Program-made: the position numbers and the translations under genes
Assembly (NCBI GenBank): GCA_021780075.1
Contig: JAJXZL010000027.1
Span: 1-38,668 of the forward strand
Origin: Acidobacteriota bacterium
GTDB taxonomy: Bacteria; Acidobacteriota; Terriglobia; Terriglobales; Acidobacteriaceae
Length of the DNA stretch: 38,668 nucleotides
Direction of reading: 5' to 3'
Notes under the pieces: model-generated
Database searches by the model: none
The model's input: the letters and a program-made list of their open reading frames with translations, nothing else
What the model was told of the DNA's origin: nothing
Shown: piece after piece, positions 1-8,710 of the stretch
Numbering within the stretch: position 1 is the stretch's first letter
Layout of the letters: the number at the start of each line of letters is the position of its first letter

Positions 1-104
1 ATCCGCTCACTCAGAATCGCAATCTGGACCTCGGGCGAACCGGTGTCCGTATCGTGAGTGCGGAAGCGTTCAATCAATGTGGTTTTCTTAGCAGTCGCCA
101 GCAC
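1..104 (-). CDS. rpsO: 30S ribosomal protein S15, 5' end only (partial at window edge)
   Basis: Reading the minus strand from a GTG at 104 gives 34 codons that run off the left edge. The peptide begins [13 protein letters not shown] and continues through [19 protein letters not shown], which is the conserved N-terminal part of ribosomal protein S15 (the GSPEVQ segment is especially typical). S15 binds the central domain of 16S rRNA early in small-subunit assembly. An AGGAG lies 11 bases before the GTG, which supports this start. The gene was easy to miss because it is truncated and uses GTG. In many bacteria rpsO is followed by pnp, which would lie outside the window. Identity is secure; only the exact start is open. 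Confidence 0.9.
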   Translation of the reverse strand, partial: MLATAKKTTLIERFRTHDTDTGSPEVQIAILSER

Positions 105-236
105 GGCGTGTGTTACTCCTCTTGCGTTCTCAGTCCACTCTCAAGTGTCTAAGGTGAGATTACCATGAATAAGCCCCCGACGCCACGTTGCGGCCAGACG
201 GAACCAGAATCGTATCCGTGTGTTGCGGCTCCGGAT

Positions 237-1268
237 TTATTGCTCCTGCTCCATCCAGTAGTTGGACCTGGCAACAATGCGAGCTCCGTAATCCTGTGTT
301 GTCTTTACGCGGATGGTGTGCAAACCGGGAGCGGGGTCGGACGGGCTGAAAGTAATCAGATACCGATTGCGTACGTGCCGGGCCGCATCCATCACCCGCT
401 GCTCAAACCGCTTGTCACCGGTAAAGGTTGTGTATTCCCCGCCGCTCATCTGTGCAACCTCTTTGGCCACATTCTTCTTGAAGGCCTTTACCGCCATCAC
501 AAGCGCCGAAACCATATTCAACGTCCGGTCATCCCCGGAGTCCTGCACGTCATGCAGCAGTTCAGCTCCGGAGGGCGAAAACGAGACGCTCAATACCAGC
601 ACATCAGAGCGCCCGATCTTCCGTATCAACTGCGAGGGCTTGGCATGTTTGCTGCCGTGGTCGCGCCGTTCGCTGATCAGCAGCAGCACGCGCCGGTATT
701 CCTTGGGCTGGGACTCCAGCAGGTCAACGGCATAGCTCACCGTGTCCAGAATCGCCGCGCCGCCGTCACCGGGCTCAAGGTTCTGCAAGTCGCTATTCAG
801 GTCCGGCTCGGAATGCGTGTAATCGCGGATAAGATGCGGCTTGGAGTCGAAGCCCACTAACGCCGCCTGACTGTGCGGATCGGCGAGGAACAGATCAAGC
901 AGCGGGCCGAGCTTGGCCAGCTTGCCGAATTCAAGAGCGCTTGCGCCTCCCTCCTCGACGGCGACAACCAGCGAAACAGGCGCCGTATCCATCTCCTCCT
1001 GCACCCGTATCTTCTGCGGAACGCCGTTATCTTCAAGGACAAAGTCGGACGACTTCAGGCCGTAAAGAATGCCGCCGCCTCGCTTTTCCACCAGCGTGGG
1101 TACCAACACCTCGTTGGTGGTCACCCGCAGTGTAGGAGCGCCTGCCTGAGCCCCCGGCAGCTGCTGCGGGGGCTCGGCAGGTGGCAATTGTTGCGCACCA
1201 GCAATTCCATAAATAGAAAAAAGCGCTACACTCGCCAGGCTTAACAAGCGGAAAAAACAGAGGTTCAT
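237..1268 (-). CDS. Secreted VWFA-related acidobacterial protein
   Basis: The product is about 343 residues. The chosen ATG at 1268 starts MNLCFFRLLSLASVALFSIYG, a signal peptide ending near AGAQQ. A GGAG lies about 11 bases upstream. An in-frame ATG at 1346 would add 26 charged residues before the signal and is less likely. After the signal come a short beta-rich segment (LRVTTNEVLVPTLVEKRGGG) and a von Willebrand A-like fold of the VWFA-related group abundant in Acidobacteria, ending in the typical RNRYLITFSPSDPAPGLHTIRV segment. The first strand reads VSLVVAVEEGGAS, so the DxSxS metal-binding MIDAS motif is absent and divalent-metal adhesion is doubtful. Function is unknown; an exported binding or scaffold role is inferred. 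It lies between rpsO and a small unknown gene, all on the minus strand. Confidence 0.85.
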   Translation of the reverse strand: MNLCFFRLLSLASVALFSIYGIAGAQQLPPAEPPQQLPGAQAGAPTLRVTTNEVLVPTLVEKRGGGILYGLKSSDFVLEDNGVPQKIRVQEEMDTAPVSLVVAVEEGGASALEFGKLAKLGPLLDLFLADPHSQAALVGFDSKPHLIRDYTHSEPDLNSDLQNLEPGDGGAAILDTVSYAVDLLESQPKEYRRVLLLISERRDHGSKHAKPSQLIRKIGRSDVLVLSVSFSPSGAELLHDVQDSGDDRTLNMVSALVMAVKAFKKNVAKEVAQMSGGEYTTFTGDKRFEQRVMDAARHVRNRYLITFSPSDPAPGLHTIRVKTTQDYGARIVARSNYWMEQEQ

Positions 1269-1385
1269 GCTAGAGGCTGCTCCGGATTTGATGATAGAGC
1301 TTTGCCGCCAACGCTCAGCTCCGCGCCGCCGCAAGGACACCATCACACTCGTTTCTACTTGGAAATGGGGCGGTATGGTGCAGGT

Positions 1386-1625
1386 TCAGCTACGTCCGCG
1401 CGCTTCGCGTTCCAGATGCTCCGTCCAGACCAGGAAGCTCAAAAGTTCCCATCGCGCACTCCACACGAAACCGAATACGTCCTTGGCTTTCAGCGTCTCA
1501 GCGCGTTTGCCAGAGAACGTCTCGATGCGCCAACGCAGATACTCGCTCCGCCAGGGAGTCAGCCGGTGGCCGCGAGTTGCATTCCAGATGAACCGTAAGG
1601 GCGCGAGCAATGTGTGTCCTTTCAT
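1386..1625 (-). CDS. Small hypothetical protein rich in Trp/Arg (about 79 residues)
   Basis: From ATG 1625 the reading frame encodes MKGHTLLAPLRFIWNATRGH, then RLTPWRSEYLRWRIETFSGK, and ends in a helical Trp/Leu-rich segment (WELLSFLVWTEHLEREARG). The amphipathic, non-random composition, and a resemblance by memory to short conserved acidobacterial proteins containing WNATRG and PW(R/K)SPYLRWR-like segments, suggest a real gene. No convincing Shine-Dalgarno precedes the ATG; in-frame TTG and GTG codons upstream are alternative starts. There is no signal peptide or clear transmembrane segment. It could be transcribed together with the VWFA gene 117 bases downstream. No function can be assigned. 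Confidence 0.5.
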   Translation of the reverse strand: MKGHTLLAPLRFIWNATRGHRLTPWRSEYLRWRIETFSGKRAETLKAKDVFGFVWSARWELLSFLVWTEHLEREARGRS

Positions 1626-1815
1626 CAAGTATAGTAGGCCCCGGACCTCAACCTGCAGTTCGACTGACACTGCCTTGTGAGCCCCCGCGATAGGTTTCTG
1701 CGGCTCGTTTCGGAAAGAGTTAACACCCGTTGTTCCAGTTCCGTACAACAAGAAGGGCCGCACACGAGGATACCGTTGACCAGAGCCACAACGATCCTGC
1801 CTGTACCATTTCTAA

Positions 1816-1845
1816 TTGACTGAATGCATTTCTGAATGGTACAAA
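1816..1845 (+). promoter_or_regulatory. Putative sigma70 promoter of bglX
   Basis: A TTGACT (-35, 1816-1821) and a TACAAA (-10, 1840-1845) are separated by 18 bases and point toward bglX. The -35 matches consensus at five of six positions and the -10 at four. Predicted transcription start would be near 1852, inside the palindrome that follows. Confidence 0.45.
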
Positions 1846-1850
1846 CGCTC

Positions 1851-1876
1851 ACGGTGCGCAAACGATTGCGCACCGT
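1851..1876. promoter_or_regulatory. Near-perfect palindrome, candidate LacI-family operator
   Basis: Arms ACGGTGCGCAA (1851-1861) and TTGCGCACCGT (1866-1876) are perfect inverted repeats. The centre is ACGA, so the core reads AAACGATT around a central CG. LacI/GalR-family operators typically are palindromes with a central CG flanked by A and T runs, as seen here in TGCGCAAACGATTGCGCA. The position right after the -10 would let a bound repressor block initiation. As RNA it could also form an 11-bp hairpin, but there is no U-tract on either strand. No regulator gene is present in the window. Confidence 0.55.
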
Positions 1877-2050
1877 TACCGGATTCGCGACGTTGGCCAC
1901 CTATCGCTTGACCGAAGGTATCATCCGATTCGAGCTTCAAACGTTCCTCGGCAATCGGCGCGCATTCCGCAAATCATGCGTCGGAGAAACGCCTTGTTAA
2001 GGACGAACTTGATACGCTGCAATCACTTAGGCCATGTCAGAATGCTCACG

Positions 2051-4489
2051 ATGCCCTTCAGGATTAGCTCGTCCATGCGCTCTATGCTCGTCATTGCAGC
2101 ATTCTGCGCGGCAGCCGCAGGGCTGGAAGTAATCGCTCTGGCGCAAACAGAACAGCCTGTACCCGCGCATCCGTCCAATCCGCAGCTGGTCAATCCGCAA
2201 ATCGAGGCCCGCGTGGAGCATCTGCTACGCCAGATGACGCTCAAGGAAAAGATCGGGCAGCTTGTCCAGTACAACGACACCGGGGATGACCCTGCTGTTC
2301 TGGCGGCAGCCGGGCTGAAGGCTCCAGAAAAGGCCGGAACTCTTGCCGCAGTGAACCCCGAGGCCAAGGACCATGTGGACGCCATGCAACTGGCAGCTAC
2401 GGGCCAGCTTGGCTCGATGCTCAACACGATCGGCGCACAGCGCACGAATACCTTTCAGCACCTTGCTGTGGAAAAGAGCCGCTTGCATATCCCTCTGCTC
2501 TTCGGTGCAGATGTGATTCATGGTTTTCGCACCATCTACCCGGTGCCTCTGGGCCTGGCCGCAAGCTTCGATCCTGATTTGGTTGTCGCCCTCTCGCACA
2601 TGTCCGCTCAAGAGGCTACAACAGCGGGAGTTCGTTGGTTCTACTCGCCGATGGTTGACATCAGTCGTGACCCCCGATGGGGCCGCACTGTGGAAGGCGC
2701 AGGCGAGGATGCGTATCTTGGCGCTGCCATGGCTCGCGCCTATATTCGCGGTTACCAGGGGGATGATCTTTCAAAGCCTGGCAGTGTAGCTGCATCGGTC
2801 AAACATTTCGCTGCATACGGCGCGGCTGAGGCGGGCCGCGAGTACAACACCACCGATATGTCCGAGATCCGTCTGCGCCAGGTATATCTGCCCCCGTACG
2901 AAGCTGCGGTCAAGGCTGGCGCCGCCACCATCATGAGCGCCTTCAACGCCCTCAACGGCGTGCCTTCCAGTGCCAACCCGTTTCTGCTTGGCAAAATCCT
3001 GCGTGGAGAGTGGGGATTCGACGGTTTTGTGGTCAGCGACTACACCGCGGTGATGGAGTTAATCAACCACGGCATCGCACTCGATCCCGCCACTGCCACC
3101 CGCAAGGCCATCACGGCGGGTGTCGATATAGACATGATGTCGCACTTCTACGATACGCAGTTGCCGGCTCTCATCCGCTCCGGCGCAGTTCCCATGAGCG
3201 TCGTAGATGAGGCTGTGCGGCGCGTGCTCCGCGTAAAGTTTGCAACAGGTCTGTTTGAGCATCCCTACGCTGAAGGTGTTGAAGTCACAGCCGCTGTTCC
3301 CGAACACAGGCCGCTGGTTCGCAAGGCGGCAGAAGAGTCCCTGGTTCTGCTGCAGAACAACACCATCCCAGGCGGAGATCATCTGCTGCCGCTTTCGCCG
3401 GCCGTCAAGCGGGTTGCTTTGATCGGCCCGCTTGCCGATGACGCAGCCGAGATGGTTGGCGCCTGGGGCGGAGCCGGAAACGAGCGCGACATTGTCACCG
3501 TACGGCGGGGGCTGGAAGAGCGCGCCCGGCAGATCGGCGGAACACTGATCTACCGTAAGGGCACCGACATCGAGAGCACCTCACAAGCTGGTTTTGCTGA
3601 CGCGGTCGCAGCCGCGCAGGCGTCTGATGTAGCCATCCTTGCGCTGGGTGAATCCGGCATGATGAGCGGCGAGGCCGGCTCGCGCGCCTATCTTGATTTA
3701 CCGGGCAATCAACAACAGCTTCTTGAAGCAGTCGTCGCAACCGGCAAGCCGGTTGTGCTGCTTGTCTTCTCCGGACGCCCGCTGGTCCTGGACTGGGCGG
3801 CCAAGCATGTTGCCGCAATCATGGAGAGCTGGTTCCCCGGAACCGAGGCTGGAAGCGCGATTACCAACGTTCTTTACGGAGATGTTTCGCCCAGCGGTAA
3901 GCTGCCCATGAGCTTCCCGCGCGCCGTTGGTCAGGAGCCACTCTACTACAACCAGTTTCCGACGGGCCGCCCGCCCATCGGCCTCGACCTTTCCAAGCCG
4001 CCAGGCGGTAACTCGCGATTCTTTTCCCGCTACATTGATGTCCCCAATAGTGCGCTCTTTCCCTTTGGCTACGGGCTTTCCTACTCCAGCTTTTCTTACC
4101 AGAATGTGAACGTGTCCAAGGATCGAATTCCGTTATCGCAAACCCTTGCGCATACAGGCTCCCCGCTTCTATATGCGACGGCAACAGTAACCAACACGGG
4201 AAACCGCATGGCCACTGAGGTGGTGCAGTGTTATGTGCGCAATCTGGGAGCAAGCATTGAGCAGCCTGTACGAAGCCTTGAGGGTTTTCAACGAATCACG
4301 CTGGCCCCAGGGGAATCAAAGAAAGTAGCCTTCCCGCTGGGATTCAATCAACTCTCCTTTTTCAACCTGGAGAGTAAGCCGACGATGGAAGCGACTCATT
4401 ACACAGTCTGGATAGGCGGCAGTTCGCTGGCAGACCAGAAGGCCACGTTCCAGGTTGTCTCCGCCACGCAAACATCAACTGCGCATTAA
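2051..4489 (+). CDS. bglX: Secreted beta-glucosidase, glycoside hydrolase family 3
   Basis: This exported GH3 enzyme (812 residues from ATG 2051) would hydrolyse terminal beta-glucosidic bonds of cello-oligosaccharides or related glycans in the periplasm. A basic n-region and hydrophobic stretch (SMRSMLVIAAFCAAAAG) form the signal peptide. The family features follow in order: QMTLKEKIGQL, the substrate-site segment LLFGADVIHGFRTIYPVPLG, the KHFAAYG motif, and the nucleophile Asp in GFVVSDY (residue 330 from this start). The C-terminal half is a GH3 C domain (LGESGMMSGEAGSR) followed by a fibronectin-III-like domain with SLEGFQRITLAPGE. Length is usual for BglX. In-frame ATGs at 1976, 2042 and 2075 are alternative starts; 2075 has an AGGA 11 bases upstream. 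It precedes the TPR gene by nine bases. Confidence 0.93.
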   Translation: MPFRISSSMRSMLVIAAFCAAAAGLEVIALAQTEQPVPAHPSNPQLVNPQIEARVEHLLRQMTLKEKIGQLVQYNDTGDDPAVLAAAGLKAPEKAGTLAAVNPEAKDHVDAMQLAATGQLGSMLNTIGAQRTNTFQHLAVEKSRLHIPLLFGADVIHGFRTIYPVPLGLAASFDPDLVVALSHMSAQEATTAGVRWFYSPMVDISRDPRWGRTVEGAGEDAYLGAAMARAYIRGYQGDDLSKPGSVAASVKHFAAYGAAEAGREYNTTDMSEIRLRQVYLPPYEAAVKAGAATIMSAFNALNGVPSSANPFLLGKILRGEWGFDGFVVSDYTAVMELINHGIALDPATATRKAITAGVDIDMMSHFYDTQLPALIRSGAVPMSVVDEAVRRVLRVKFATGLFEHPYAEGVEVTAAVPEHRPLVRKAAEESLVLLQNNTIPGGDHLLPLSPAVKRVALIGPLADDAAEMVGAWGGAGNERDIVTVRRGLEERARQIGGTLIYRKGTDIESTSQAGFADAVAAAQASDVAILALGESGMMSGEAGSRAYLDLPGNQQQLLEAVVATGKPVVLLVFSGRPLVLDWAAKHVAAIMESWFPGTEAGSAITNVLYGDVSPSGKLPMSFPRAVGQEPLYYNQFPTGRPPIGLDLSKPPGGNSRFFSRYIDVPNSALFPFGYGLSYSSFSYQNVNVSKDRIPLSQTLAHTGSPLLYATATVTNTGNRMATEVVQCYVRNLGASIEQPVRSLEGFQRITLAPGESKKVAFPLGFNQLSFFNLESKPTMEATHYTVWIGGSSLADQKATFQVVSATQTSTAH

Positions 4490-4498
4490 GCGTTGTCG

Positions 4499-5761
4499 AT
4501 GAGCAAGGCAGCACAAACAGCGCGGCTGGACTCGGTCAACACGGCGAGTCATACTGAACATTTGCTCATGCTCTTCATGAATGACACGCGTATAGCGCGG
4601 CCCAGGACTCGACCGGTGCGTCTTTCCCGGACGATGCTGCCTGCTATTTTTTGCCTGGTATGTTTGCCGTTGTTTGTCGCCCGCCCGATATCAGGCCAGC
4701 AGCGGAAAGCGACTGCCAATTTCGACGTTCTCGCCAAGCAGGCAGGAGATGCAAAGGACGGAGACCGGCTCGACGAAGCTGTCGCTCTCTATCGACAAGC
4801 CTTGAAGTTGAAACCGAAATGGGCAGAGGGTTGGTGGTCGTTGGGCACCATTGAATACGACCGCAATAATTACGCATCTGCCGCAAGCGACTTCAGGAAG
4901 CTCATACCCCTTGCGCCCAAGGACGGCATGGCCCTCGTGATGCTGGGCCTCTGCGAATTCGAACTGGGCCAGGATACGCCTGCGCTGAAAGACTTGAGAG
5001 AAGGACGGGCGCTCGGCGTTGCAAACGATCCGCAACTACAGGAAGTCGTCTTCTATCACGAGGGAATGCTTCTGCTTCGCGCCGGACAGTTCAAGGTGGC
5101 ACAGACCAGCTTTGCAACGCTCTGCAAGATGAACATCCGAAGCGATAAGGTGATGGAAGGCATGGGAATGGCGGTGTTGCGCATTCTGCCCACGGAGCTT
5201 CCCTCTGCCGGTTCAACAAGTCTGGTCATCGTTCAACGTGCGGGAAGTGCCGCCTGCCTGAGCACTCTCAAGAAGTTCGATCAGGCCAATCAGGAGTATA
5301 CGCAACTCATCAGCGACGCTCCTGATTTTCCAAACATCCACTATGCCTTCGGTCTATCCCTGCTGGAAGCGAATAACGCCTCGAAAGCACTGGAGCAATT
5401 CAAAAGCGAGATCAAGAATAACCCGAAGAGCGTCGCCGCACGCCTTGAAATTGCGGCATCCTTCTACAAGGTCGATTCCAGCGCAGGCTTGCCCTATGCT
5501 CAGGAGGCCGTAAACCTGAGCCCGCAGCAGCCCTTTGCTCATTACCTGCTGGGCCTTCTTCTGCTCGATACCAATCAGTACCAGAAGGCGATTCCTGAAC
5601 TGGAAATTGCCGCAAAGGCATTTCCAAAGGAAAAGCGAATATTTTTTGCTCTGGGTTCAGCGTATGCGCGCGCAGGAAGAAGCCAGGATGCTACAAAAGC
5701 TCGCGCAACATTTGCGCAGTTGAATAAAGAGTCGCAATCGGACTCCTCGACGACTTACTAG
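4499..5761 (+). CDS. Exported tetratricopeptide-repeat protein
   Basis: The 420-residue product has a long basic leader and then a hydrophobic segment MLPAIFCLVCLPLFVARPIS followed by GQQ, which looks like a signal peptide. The rest is a run of TPR units: examples are the repeats containing DEAVALYRQALKLKPKWAEG, ASAASDFRKLIPLAPKDGMA, ALEQFKSEIKNNPKSVAARL and KAIPELEIAAKAFPKEKR. TPRs are protein-interaction superhelices. The start is uncertain because in-frame TTG 4493 and ATGs at 4499, 4568, 4577 and 4634 all lack a good ribosome site; 4577 or 4634 would give a more compact signal sequence. It sits nine bases after bglX, probably in the same transcript, and is convergent with a CRTAC1-type gene. 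TPR proteins often accompany such repeat proteins in Acidobacteria, though no specific partner is shown here. Confidence 0.82.
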   Translation: MSKAAQTARLDSVNTASHTEHLLMLFMNDTRIARPRTRPVRLSRTMLPAIFCLVCLPLFVARPISGQQRKATANFDVLAKQAGDAKDGDRLDEAVALYRQALKLKPKWAEGWWSLGTIEYDRNNYASAASDFRKLIPLAPKDGMALVMLGLCEFELGQDTPALKDLREGRALGVANDPQLQEVVFYHEGMLLLRAGQFKVAQTSFATLCKMNIRSDKVMEGMGMAVLRILPTELPSAGSTSLVIVQRAGSAACLSTLKKFDQANQEYTQLISDAPDFPNIHYAFGLSLLEANNASKALEQFKSEIKNNPKSVAARLEIAASFYKVDSSAGLPYAQEAVNLSPQQPFAHYLLGLLLLDTNQYQKAIPELEIAAKAFPKEKRIFFALGSAYARAGRSQDATKARATFAQLNKESQSDSSTTY

Positions 5762-5807
5762 GATTGATTGGCCAGATACAGAACCATCCAGATTTTTCCC
5801 ATGATCC

Positions 5808-7553
5808 CTATTTCCCAGGCTCATCAATTTTTAGAATCCGGTCGACATCAACATCATGGAGTATCTGCCTGGTGCCGCTGGGCCAGCGAATTTCGATCTC
5901 TTTAATCTTGCGGTTTTTGCCTAGGCCAAAATGCACGCGCGGATCGCTGGAGGACGCATATCCAACAGCGGTTGTGACTTCATTCCATTGGACAGAACCG
6001 TCCTCTGCCGTGAGCTTGATCTGCGCGCCTATGCCCATGCGGTTACTCTTTGTTCCCACAAGCGACAAAAGTATCCAGTGGTTTCCCGTGTCTGAAATAT
6101 TATGGAAAACCTCGGCCGGTCCGTTTAGCACAGACACGACCATATCCACACGTCCATCGTTGTCCAGATCTCCAAAGGCCACGCCGCGATGAGCCGCCGC
6201 CATTTGAAAATCAGGCCCGGCGGTTGCGCTCACATCCTTGAATTTGCCACCGCCCAGATTCTTGAAAACAGCATTCGGTTCAGGATAGTGCCGCGCAGGA
6301 ATCGCTTCACTGATGTTATCCATTACATTCGCGCGCGCAACAAAGAGATCCTTCAATCCATCGTTGTCAAAGTCCACCATGCCGTTGCCCCACCCTGACA
6401 TGTCGGTGGTTCCAGCCAGGCCATTGGCCACTGTCATGTCGATAAAATCTCCCTTGCCCGTATTCAGGGCCAGGGGAAACTCTTCATGCTCGACAGTGGT
6501 GTACCAGATGTCTGGTAAGCCGTCATTGTTTACATCGCGAAAATCAGCGCCCATGCTCGAGAGCGCAGCACCATCGGCAGAGTAGGCAACCCCGGCCTGA
6601 ACAGCAATCTCTTCAAATCGCTTGCCTTGAATATTGTGAAACAGAAAATTCGGCGTGGTGTCATTGGTCACAAATGCATCCAGATAGCCATCGCCATCGA
6701 TGTCTGCGAAAGTCACGCTCATGCCTTTGCCAAAGGCTTGTGCAATTCCCGTCTGGGCTGAAACATCCGTGAAGGTTCCATCACCATTGTTGCGGTAGAG
6801 CGAATTGTGCAGCGGCGCATAAAGCTTGGGATGACAGAAGCCGCGCACTCCTTCCTTGAGCAGGCACACTGGATCCTTGTTGACCTCCCATACGCAGTAA
6901 TTCACGACGAAAAGGTCCAGTAAACCATCGTTGTTATAGTCGAACCATCCAGCCCCAACCGACCACATCTTCTTCCCGTTCAATGTGGCGCCGCTTACAC
7001 CAGCCTTGGCCGTAACGTCGGTAAAGGTTCCATCGCCGTTGTTGTGAAACAGCTGGTTTCCCGTGACATTGGCGAGGAAGATGTCGGGCCTGCCGTCATT
7101 GTCGTAGTCGCCTACGGCCACTCCGCTCCCATAGCCGGCGCCTGCCAGGCCCGCTTTGACCGTGACATCCGTAAATGTGCCGTCATGATTATTGTGAAAC
7201 AGGCGATTCCAGTAAGTCGGTGAGGTCTTGATGAGCGATGGAATCGAGGCGCCGCCCACCAGATACACGTCGAGAAAACCATCCCCGTCATAGTCCAGCA
7301 ATGCCACGCCAGCGACCATGGTTTGCGGCTGATTTTTGTTCTTTGTATCGTCTGTCGCGGTGACGTAGTGCAGCCCTGACTTCGCGGCTATCTCTTCAAA
7401 TTGAATCGTGCCGCTCGTCGTCGAGCTCTGCTGCTTTGGCGCTGAAATGTTCTGGCCATGCGCCTGCGCCAGAAGGGCCATCATCAGGATGGGCATCCTG
7501 AACAGTGATTGATTCCCTGTGATACATCGCTTCATGCGCGGCAGGTGTTGCAT
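5808..7553 (-). CDS. Secreted CRTAC1 / ASPIC-UnbV family FG-GAP repeat protein
   Basis: This 581-residue exported protein carries at least seven calcium-binding VCBS/FG-GAP-type motifs, for example DYDGDGFLDVYL, DYDNDGRPDIFL, DYNNDGLLDLFV, DIDGDGYLDAFV, DVNNDGLPDIW, DFDNDGLKDLFV and DLDNDGRVDMVV. These predict a beta-propeller. The C-terminus is an ASPIC/UnbV domain (NRMGIGAQIKL through VHFGLGKNRKIKEIEIRWPS). The N-terminus (KRCITGNQSLFRMPILMMAL to AHGQ) is a signal peptide. I chose ATG 7553 because GGAA precedes it at good spacing; ATG 7535 is an alternative. The open frame extends upstream through tRNA-Val, so longer starts are artefacts. Molecular function of the family is poorly known; a cell-surface binding role is inferred. 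Confidence 0.88.
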   Translation of the reverse strand: MQHLPRMKRCITGNQSLFRMPILMMALLAQAHGQNISAPKQQSSTTSGTIQFEEIAAKSGLHYVTATDDTKNKNQPQTMVAGVALLDYDGDGFLDVYLVGGASIPSLIKTSPTYWNRLFHNNHDGTFTDVTVKAGLAGAGYGSGVAVGDYDNDGRPDIFLANVTGNQLFHNNGDGTFTDVTAKAGVSGATLNGKKMWSVGAGWFDYNNDGLLDLFVVNYCVWEVNKDPVCLLKEGVRGFCHPKLYAPLHNSLYRNNGDGTFTDVSAQTGIAQAFGKGMSVTFADIDGDGYLDAFVTNDTTPNFLFHNIQGKRFEEIAVQAGVAYSADGAALSSMGADFRDVNNDGLPDIWYTTVEHEEFPLALNTGKGDFIDMTVANGLAGTTDMSGWGNGMVDFDNDGLKDLFVARANVMDNISEAIPARHYPEPNAVFKNLGGGKFKDVSATAGPDFQMAAAHRGVAFGDLDNDGRVDMVVSVLNGPAEVFHNISDTGNHWILLSLVGTKSNRMGIGAQIKLTAEDGSVQWNEVTTAVGYASSSDPRVHFGLGKNRKIKEIEIRWPSGTRQILHDVDVDRILKIDEPGK

Positions 7554-7590
7554 TGCATTTCCAGTATGACCTGCAGAAACCTGGTTCGAT

Positions 7591-7667
<77 letters not shown>

Positions 7668-7701
7668 ACATCTGGCGGGAGGACCGAACGGACCCTTAGT
7701 C

Positions 7702-7707
7702 ATCATA
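7702..7707 (-). promoter_or_regulatory. Candidate -10 element of tRNA-Val
   Basis: On the minus strand TATGAT, preceded by TGA, lies about 35 bases before the mature tRNA 5' end, giving a predicted start near 7695. No good -35 accompanies it, so it may act as an extended -10 promoter. Confidence 0.35.
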
Positions 7708-7762
7708 TCAGTGGTTACGGTTTGGTGTATGCACTTCTTCTTGCTGTTGATACACTCACCCG

Positions 7763-8632
7763 ATGAGCCGTTTGATCGTGAATGCTGACGACTTCGGACT
7801 AACTGCCGGAGTCAATCGAGCCATCATCGAGTTGCACAAGGCAAGAGTGTTGACCAGCGCCACACTGATGGCGCGTGCCGCCGGCACGGAGCAAGCCATT
7901 GATCTGGCCCGGTCCGCACCTTCACTGGGCGTTGGCTGCCATGTGGTGCTCGTGGACGGCGAGCCATTGCTCAAGCCGAAGGATCTGCCGTCACTCGTCG
8001 ATCAGCATACGGGCGCCTTTCAGCCCAAACTGGGCGCTTTTCTGCAGAAGCTTCTCGCCGGCCGCATCTCCGAGACTGAAATCGAAGCTGAGGCGGCAGC
8101 GCAGATTGCTCTCCTGCAAAGCCGGGGCCTCCACCTCACGCACATTGACGCGCACAAGCACGCGCACATGTTTCCTGCCGTGCTCAAGCCGCTGCTGCGT
8201 GCGGCAAAGGCTGCTGGAATTCGCGCCATTCGCAATCCTTTTGAGCCCGCTTGGAGCCAGCGTGCCACGCCCGGCCTGCAATTGGTCCGGCGCTTTGAGC
8301 TCATGCTGACGCGGCGCTACGAACCTGAATTCCGCCGCCTCGTCGCTGAAGCCGGCTTTGCCACCACAGACGGTGCCATCGGCGTGCTGGCCACAGGAAC
8401 GCTGGACGCAACGACAGTGGCCTCCCTCATCTCCGCAATGCCCGATGGAATCTTCGAGCTGGTCTCACATCCCGGCTACAACGATGCGGCGTTAGCCAAG
8501 GTGAATACGCGCCTGCTGGCGTCCCGCGAGGCCGAACGCAATTCCCTGCAGAAGATCAAACAGTTCCCGGCCGTCGAACTTGTCTCTTTTGCATCGCTTC
8601 ACACAAGCGCGCCAGAACATCCGGGCAATTAA
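7763..8632 (+). CDS. YdjC/ChbG/HpnK-family carbohydrate deacetylase
   Basis: The 289-residue protein belongs to the metal-dependent deacetylase family that includes ChbG (chitooligosaccharide deacetylase) and HpnK (hopanoid-associated). It starts MSRLIVNADDFGLTAGVN, with the signature Asp pair at residues 9-10. His60 lies in GVGCHVVL and the HIDAHKHAHMFP motif spans about residues 127-138; these are the expected metal ligands and catalytic histidines. There is no signal peptide, so it is cytoplasmic. Length is typical. It is divergent from tRNA-Val and lies 78 bases before bshA on the same strand. The substrate cannot be told from sequence: N-acetylated sugar is the likely class. A link to bacillithiol synthesis through bshA is only a hypothesis. 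Confidence 0.88.
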   Translation: MSRLIVNADDFGLTAGVNRAIIELHKARVLTSATLMARAAGTEQAIDLARSAPSLGVGCHVVLVDGEPLLKPKDLPSLVDQHTGAFQPKLGAFLQKLLAGRISETEIEAEAAAQIALLQSRGLHLTHIDAHKHAHMFPAVLKPLLRAAKAAGIRAIRNPFEPAWSQRATPGLQLVRRFELMLTRRYEPEFRRLVAEAGFATTDGAIGVLATGTLDATTVASLISAMPDGIFELVSHPGYNDAALAKVNTRLLASREAERNSLQKIKQFPAVELVSFASLHTSAPEHPGN

Positions 8633-8710
8633 CATCGATCGCGCCGAATCTTCTGCGCTGCGGTAAGCGTCTAAAACCGAAGAAATATACGTTGAATCGA
8701 GAAGGACGCC

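Larger units (their letters stand above)
1626..1975. other. Intergenic regulatory region upstream of bglX
   Basis: No convincing gene lies here. The region separates a minus-strand small gene from plus-strand bglX. It contains a promoter-like pair at 1816-1845, a palindrome at 1851-1876, and an 8-bp inverted repeat (GTACCATT at 1803-1810, AATGGTAC at 1835-1842) that flanks most of the promoter. Between 1877 and 1975 I see nothing further of note. Confidence 0.5.

Noticed and set aside
1625..1900. 91-residue minus-strand frame in the bglX upstream region
   Set aside because: It covers the promoter and palindrome, has random-like composition and no ribosome site.
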